Source: Clostridiales bacterium
GTDB lineage: Bacteria > Bacillota > Clostridia > Lachnospirales > Lachnospiraceae
Length of the DNA stretch: 9,916 nt
Direction of reading: 5' to 3'
NCBI GenBank assembly: GCA_021199135.1
Contig: JAJQIQ010000197.1
Span: 2,396-12,311, forward strand
Shown here: piece by piece, positions 6,441-9,916 of the stretch
Numbering within the stretch: the first letter of the stretch is position 1
Layout of the letters: each line of letters opens with the position of its first letter
Notes under the pieces: model-generated
What the model saw: the letters and a program-made list of their open reading frames with translations, nothing else
Told to the model about the DNA's origin: nothing
Databases searched by the model: none
Program-made: the position numbers and the translations under genes

Positions 6441-7211
6441 TTATATGCGCCTCAGCAGCGCCCACACTCCGATCATGAGCTCGCTCGGGATGAACTTCGC
6501 GGCGATGCGGTGCACGAGGCAGACCGGCCCGGGCGTGGAGACCGGGAGGCGGAGCTTCGCGTCGATGAGCGCCCAGCGGACGACGTTTTTCTGCCTGGAG
6601 GCGAGCGGAAAGTGCCGGACGTAGGAGCTGTTTTTCGTCTGCCTCGCGGTGCCGATGAACTCGGTGTCTTTGATCCAGTAGGGGCAGACTGCCGTGACGC
6701 TTATCCCCTCGGAGAAGAGCTCGACGCGCAGGGCGCGGCTGTAGCGGTAGAGGAAAGCCTTCGACGCGGAGTAGACCGAGAAGTACTGAAACGGCTGGAA
6801 TGCGGCGGTCGAGCAGATTTCAAGCACCCTCGATCCCCTTCTCATGAATGGGAGGACAAGCTGAGTCATCTGGACGGCGGCGCGGCAGTTGAGGTCGATC
6901 ATGGCGGAGGCATCCTTTGGAGATATGTCCCTCCACGAGCCTATCTTGCCGAAGCCCGCCGCGTTTACGAGGACCGCGACGTCGGGCTTCTCGTCGCCGA
7001 GCATCTGCCCGATTTTTTCGATGGAGCCATCGGCGGTGAGGTCAAGGGCTATGGGGCGGATTTTCGTGTGCACGTCGGCTTGGAGGGCTTCAAGCCGCTC
7101 ACGCCTCCTCGCGATCACCCATATCTCGTCGAGCTCGCATTTCCTGCCGAGCTGCCGGACGAACTCGCCCCCGAGCCCGCTCGATGCGCCCGTCACAATC
7201 GCAATCTTCAT
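6441..7211 (-). CDS. Short-chain dehydrogenase/reductase (SDR)
   Basis: A 256-aa classical SDR with a Rossmann fold that oxidises or reduces a carbonyl or alcohol using NAD(P). Seen: the cofactor loop TGASSGLG (Gly8, Gly12, Gly14); an Arg-rich stretch IARRRERL at the end of strand 2 (Arg35-37), favouring NADP; NAAG (83-86); Asn108; Ser134; and the catalytic YSASK (Tyr147, Lys151). Length and motifs indicate a complete enzyme. The substrate-binding region (about 185-256) gives no recognisable specificity, so the substrate is unknown. AGGTGG (7218-7223 on the + map) supports the start. The gene lies 37 bases downstream of the TetR-family gene on the same strand, suggesting a regulator-enzyme pair in which the regulator senses a substrate or related compound. 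A hairpin between the two may reduce read-through. Confidence 0.9.
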   Translation of the reverse strand: MKIAIVTGASSGLGGEFVRQLGRKCELDEIWVIARRRERLEALQADVHTKIRPIALDLTADGSIEKIGQMLGDEKPDVAVLVNAAGFGKIGSWRDISPKDASAMIDLNCRAAVQMTQLVLPFMRRGSRVLEICSTAAFQPFQYFSVYSASKAFLYRYSRALRVELFSEGISVTAVCPYWIKDTEFIGTARQTKNSSYVRHFPLASRQKNVVRWALIDAKLRLPVSTPGPVCLVHRIAAKFIPSELMIGVWALLRRI

Positions 7212-7227
7212 ATTGCACCACCTGTTT

Positions 7228-7268
7228 TATAAAGGAAAACCCGGGCTATCAGCTTTCGCTGCCCGGGT
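7228..7268 (-). terminator. Terminator-like hairpin over the TetR stop codon
   Basis: On the - strand, ACCCGGGC (7261-7268 on the + map) pairs with GCCCGGGT (7239-7246). An inner AGC-GAAA-GCT stem-loop (7251-7260) and a four-base bulge (7247-7250) lie between them. A T-rich run, TTTTCCTTTATAA, follows. The stem uses the last sense codons and stop of the regulator gene. The interrupted T-tract suggests partial termination or attenuation before the dehydrogenase gene rather than a full stop. Confidence 0.5.
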
Positions 7269-7839
7269 CTTTGTCCTCGTTTTTATTTTTGCCGATCGTA
7301 TCGCCCTCATCGTCCGTCATCAGTGAGCCGTACACCAGCTCAAGCCGCTCGGAGAGGTCGTAGGAGAGGTCCGCGTCGAACCAGTCCAAAAGGACCCCCG
7401 AGAACAGGCATTGGTAAAACCAGACCCTCGCGCCGTGGACTTGCTTCTCCTCGTCGGTGGCGTCCTCGGGCAGGCTCAGCGACATATAGGTGTCGACGGC
7501 GTGGTAGACGACCTGCTTGACGCATTTGATGAACACGTCGCGGTGCGAGGTCGGGCGGTAGAGGTGTGAGAGCTCGGTGCGGTGGTTCATGCACTCTCCG
7601 GCAGCCACGCGCAGGCATTCGAGCGGGGTCTTATCTCCACCGTAGTTCTGCAGGATCTCGTCGATCCACGAGTCGAGCGCGGCTTCCACGAGCTGCGGGA
7701 TGTCCGCAAAATGGTAGTAGAACGTGTTGCGGTTTATCTGGCAGCGCTCCGCGATGTTCTGCACCGTGATTTTGTTGTATGATTTTTCCTTCAATAGCTG
7801 CATGAATGCAGATATGATGGCTTTTTTAGTACGTTTCAT
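7249..7839 (-). CDS. TetR/AcrR family transcriptional regulator
   Basis: A 196-aa DNA-binding regulator. The N-terminus carries the TetR helix-turn-helix (about residues 25-44: ITVQNIAERC then NRNTFYYHF). The remainder is an alpha-helical domain that in this family binds ligand and dimerises; it is too divergent to name a ligand. The C-terminal tail is hydrophilic and charged (about 179-196). ATG at 7839 is supported by an AGAGGGA ribosome binding site a few bases upstream. A sigma-A promoter lies immediately upstream, giving a leader of only about 18 bases. It is likely to repress its own promoter and the downstream dehydrogenase gene, as is usual for TetR proteins co-transcribed with their targets. 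That is inference. It could also affect the nearby promoter of tig, which points the other way. Confidence 0.9.
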   Translation of the reverse strand: MKRTKKAIISAFMQLLKEKSYNKITVQNIAERCQINRNTFYYHFADIPQLVEAALDSWIDEILQNYGGDKTPLECLRVAAGECMNHRTELSHLYRPTSHRDVFIKCVKQVVYHAVDTYMSLSLPEDATDEEKQVHGARVWFYQCLFSGVLLDWFDADLSYDLSERLELVYGSLMTDDEGDTIGKNKNEDKDPGSES

Positions 7840-7863
7840 GTTTTCCCTCTCAAAATCACATAC

Positions 7864-7892
7864 ATTATACCAAATATGTCAAATATTATCAA
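7864..7892 (-). promoter_or_regulatory. Sigma-A promoter of the TetR-SDR unit
   Basis: Read on the - strand: TTGATA (7887-7892 on the + map), exactly 17 bases, then a perfect TATAAT (7864-7869). A loose inverted repeat with half-sites ACATA (7858-7862) and TATGT (7875-7879) spans the -10 box and could be the regulator's own operator; that part is weak. Confidence 0.75.
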
Positions 7893-7947
7893 CGGGGAAA
7901 AATCAATAATTATGGATTTGGACGTGAGCACAAATGAAACAAAAGTC

Positions 7948-7977
7948 TTGTCAAATTGCCCTCCGGTATGCTATAAT
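7948..7977 (+). promoter_or_regulatory. Extended -10 sigma-A promoter of tig-clpP
   Basis: TTGTCA (7948-7953), 18 bases, and TATAAT (7972-7977) preceded by TG one base upstream (7969-7970), an extended -10. Transcription would start near 7984, giving a leader of about 70 bases before the tig start codon. No CIRCE element was seen. Confidence 0.75.
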
Positions 7978-8001
7978 ACACAAATGACTGTGATACTGTA
8001 T

Positions 8002-8026
8002 GCCTTGCGGCCTGTGGCGGCGAGGT
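8002..8026 (+). other. Hairpin in the tig mRNA leader
   Basis: CCTTGC (8003-8008) pairs with GCGAGG (8020-8025, one G-U pair), and GCC pairs with GGC inside it around a TGT loop (8010-8018), with one G-G mismatch between the two stems. It ends 12 bases before the AAGGAGG ribosome binding site (8038-8044). It lacks a T-tract, so it is more likely a stability or translation element than a terminator. Confidence 0.35.
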
Positions 8027-8055
8027 TGACATAGACCAAGGAGGATGAAGTTATC

Positions 8056-9396
8056 ATGAGCGTACAGGTGGAGAAACTTGAGCACAACATGGCGAAGCTC
8101 ACCATCGAGGTGGGGGCTGACGAGCTCGAGAAGGCATTGGAGGCCGCCTATCAGAAGCAAAAGGGCCGGATAAGCATCCCTGGCTTCCGCAAGGGCAAGG
8201 TGCCCCGGGCGATGGTCGAGAAGATGTACGGCGCGGGGATTTTTTATGAGGACGCGGCGAACGACCTCATGCAGCAGACCTACCCGTCGGCGGTGGACGA
8301 GAGCGGCGAGGACATCGTATCGCGCCCGTCGGTCGACGTCGTGCAGATTGAGAAGGGCAAGCCCTTCATATACACTGCCGAGGTCGCGGTGAAGCCGGAG
8401 GTAAAGCTCGGCAAGTACATGGGGCTGACGGTCACGAAGGCCGACACCGAGGTCTCCGATGAGGAAATCGACACCGCGCTCGAGCGCGAGCGCAACAACA
8501 ACGCCCGCTCCGTCACGGTCACCGACAGGCCGATACAGGAGGGCGATACGGCGGTCATAGATTTCGAGGGGTTCGTGGACGGGGAGCCGTTTGAGGGCGG
8601 CAAGGGCGAGAACCATCCGCTCGAGATCGGCTCGCACAGCTTCATCGACACCTTCGAGGATCAGCTGATCGGGAAGAACGCGGGCGACGACGTGGACGTG
8701 CACGTGACGTTCCCGGAGCAGTACCAAGCGGCCGAGCTTGCGGGCAAGCCCGCGGAGTTTAAGGTAAAGATCCACGAGATCCGCGCGAAGGAGCTCCCGG
8801 AGCTCGACGACGAGTTCGTGCAGGACGTATCCGAGTTCGACACGCTCGCCGAGTACCGCGAGGACGTAAAGAAAAAGCTCGGGGAGCAGAAGAAGGAGGA
8901 GGCGCGCCGCAATCAGGAGGACGAGGCCATCCAAAAGATCATCGACAAGTCCGAGATGGACATCCCCGATGCGATGGTCGAGGCCCAGTGTGAGACGATG
9001 GTGAACGACTACGCGATGAGGCTCGCGCAGAGCGGGCTCTCGCTCGAGCAGTACTTCCAGTTCTCCGGCACCAGCATGGAGAGCCTGATGGCGCAGATGA
9101 AGCCGGAGGCCCTGACGCGCATCCAGAGCAGCCTCGTGCTCGAGGAGATCGCGAAGGCTGAAAACATCGAGGTCACCGATGCCGACAAGGATGCCGAGAT
9201 CGAGAAGATGGCGCAGATGTACGGCATGGAGACCGACAAGGTGCGCGAGATGATGAACGACGACGAGTGGAAGTCGATGGAGCAGAACCTTTCGCTCCAG
9301 AAGGCGGCAGACCTTGTCATGGACAATGTCAAGGAGCGCGCGAAGAGCACGAAGAAGGACAAGGGCGAGCCGGATGAGACGGCGGCAGAAGAATAA
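8056..9396 (+). CDS. tig: Trigger factor, ribosome-associated chaperone and prolyl isomerase
   Basis: A 446-aa trigger factor, standard length. It binds the large ribosomal subunit near the exit tunnel and folds nascent chains. Seen: an N-terminal ribosome-binding domain with the signature GFRKGKVP (43-50); an FKBP-type peptidyl-prolyl isomerase domain (about 160-245, from GDTAVIDFEGFVDG to FKVKIHEI); a helical, charged C-terminal chaperone domain; and a lysine/glutamate-rich tail. AAGGAGG at 8038-8044 lies 11 bases before the ATG, a slightly long spacing, but the N-terminus aligns with the family, so the start is secure. It is driven by its own promoter and followed after 30 bases by clpP, the usual bacterial tig-clpP(-clpX) arrangement. 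Codon third positions are noticeably richer in G and C than in the acyltransferase operon, as expected for a highly expressed core gene in this genome. Confidence 0.98.
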   Translation: MSVQVEKLEHNMAKLTIEVGADELEKALEAAYQKQKGRISIPGFRKGKVPRAMVEKMYGAGIFYEDAANDLMQQTYPSAVDESGEDIVSRPSVDVVQIEKGKPFIYTAEVAVKPEVKLGKYMGLTVTKADTEVSDEEIDTALERERNNNARSVTVTDRPIQEGDTAVIDFEGFVDGEPFEGGKGENHPLEIGSHSFIDTFEDQLIGKNAGDDVDVHVTFPEQYQAAELAGKPAEFKVKIHEIRAKELPELDDEFVQDVSEFDTLAEYREDVKKKLGEQKKEEARRNQEDEAIQKIIDKSEMDIPDAMVEAQCETMVNDYAMRLAQSGLSLEQYFQFSGTSMESLMAQMKPEALTRIQSSLVLEEIAKAENIEVTDADKDAEIEKMAQMYGMETDKVREMMNDDEWKSMEQNLSLQKAADLVMDNVKERAKSTKKDKGEPDETAAEE

Positions 9397-9426
9397 AAAT
9401 AACGGATGAGCCAAGGAGGCGTTTTT

Positions 9427-9916
9427 ATGAGCAATTTAGTACCTTACGTTGTGGAGCAGACGAGCAGGGGAGAGCGGAGCTACGACATATTTTCCCGCCT
9501 GCTGAAGGACAGGATCATATTCCTAGGCGAGGAGGTCGATGAGAACTCGGCGAGCCTTACCGTGGCGCAGCTCCTCTTCCTCGAGTCCGAGGACCCGGGA
9601 AAGGACATCCAGCTGTACATAAATTCCCCGGGCGGGCAGGTGACGGCGGGCCTTGCGATATACGACACGATGCAGTACATCAAGTGCGATGTCTCGACTA
9701 TCTGCATCGGGCTTGCGGCCAGCATGGGGGCTTTCCTCCTCGCGGGCGGCACGAAGGGCAAGCGCTACGCCCTGCCGAACTCCGAGATCATGATCCACCA
9801 GCCGTCCGGCGGCGCGAAAGGCCAGGCGACCGAGATTCAGATTGCCGCGGAGAACATCTTGAAGACCAAGAAGCAGCTGAACGAGATCCTCGCGGCGAAC
9901 ACCGGCAAGCCCTACG
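9427..9916 (+). CDS. clpP: ATP-dependent Clp protease proteolytic subunit, 3' partial
   Basis: The first 163 codons of ClpP, the serine peptidase that forms the tetradecameric chamber of ClpXP/ClpAP. Seen: the N-terminal axial region ([17 protein letters not shown]), the oxyanion glycine segment [10 protein letters not shown] (66-75), catalytic Ser99 in AASMG, and His124 in MIHQPSGG. The third catalytic residue, an aspartate, lies beyond the window. The N-terminus starts directly at the mature-type sequence, with little or no propeptide, as in many Firmicutes. AAGGAGG (9413-9419) is seven bases before the ATG. It is co-transcribed with tig; clpX probably follows outside the window. Confidence 0.98.
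   Translation, partial: MSNLVPYVVEQTSRGERSYDIFSRLLKDRIIFLGEEVDENSASLTVAQLLFLESEDPGKDIQLYINSPGGQVTAGLAIYDTMQYIKCDVSTICIGLAASMGAFLLAGGTKGKRYALPNSEIMIHQPSGGAKGQATEIQIAAENILKTKKQLNEILAANTGKPY

Noticed and set aside
6510..7232. 240-codon open frame on the + strand opposite the SDR gene
   Set aside because: It lies antisense to a complete SDR with intact catalytic motifs; composition and lack of motifs mark it as a shadow.
7877..7893. CtsR-type heptad repeat near tig-clpP
   Set aside because: Only one heptad (TGTCAAA) is close to the consensus; the second is poor, and the site lies upstream of the tig promoter, over the TetR -35 box.
7951..9414. Long open frame (487 codons) on the - strand opposite tig
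   Set aside because: It is a Leu/Arg/His-rich mirror of the GC-rich tig codons with no recognisable domain, and tig is an unmistakable full-length gene on the other strand.
1..9916. CRISPR arrays, tRNA or rRNA genes, transposases, attachment sites
   Set aside because: I looked for repeated units, tRNA-like folds and transposase motifs and saw none.

Overview
The window looks like a chromosomal segment of a GC-rich Gram-positive anaerobe of the Clostridia, most likely a gut Lachnospiraceae-like or related lineage. The reasons are the clostridial-type ClpP and trigger factor sequences in tig-clpP order, strong AGGAGG-type ribosome binding sites, consensus sigma-A promoters, and an AAA-ATPase/PD-(D/E)XK protein of a kind common in such genomes. 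The exact species cannot be read from the sequence.

Left part (1-4651, + strand): a tightly packed accessory operon, cut at its 5' end. It encodes an MBOAT membrane O-acyltransferase, a membrane-anchored SGNH-like protein, an FkbH-like HAD-IIIC protein and a stand-alone acyl carrier protein. Together they resemble the D-alanylation (Dlt) machine, with DltA replaced by an FkbH-type enzyme. FkbH relatives dephosphorylate 1,3-bisphosphoglycerate and load a glyceryl group onto a carrier protein. The inferred job is to export a glyceryl (or related hydroxyacyl) group and attach it to a cell-surface polymer. Between fkbH and the ACP gene lies a short in-frame stub that reads like the N-terminus of an aldo/keto reductase, apparently the scar of a deleted gene.

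Middle (4652-6422, +): an AAA-ATPase-like / PD-(D/E)XK protein of unknown cellular role. It has its own consensus promoter, and the -10 box sits in the centre of a perfect 7-bp-arm inverted repeat, which looks like a repressor operator.

Right-middle (6441-7839, - strand): a two-gene unit transcribed leftward, a TetR-family regulator followed by a short-chain dehydrogenase/reductase. A terminator-like hairpin is built over the regulator's stop codon. The regulator's sigma-A promoter and a separate extended -10 promoter for tig lie back to back in the 216-base intergenic space 7840-8055.

Right end (8056-9916, +): the housekeeping tig-clpP protein quality-control operon (trigger factor, then the ClpP protease, cut by the window edge). 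The accessory genes therefore sit directly beside a conserved core locus.
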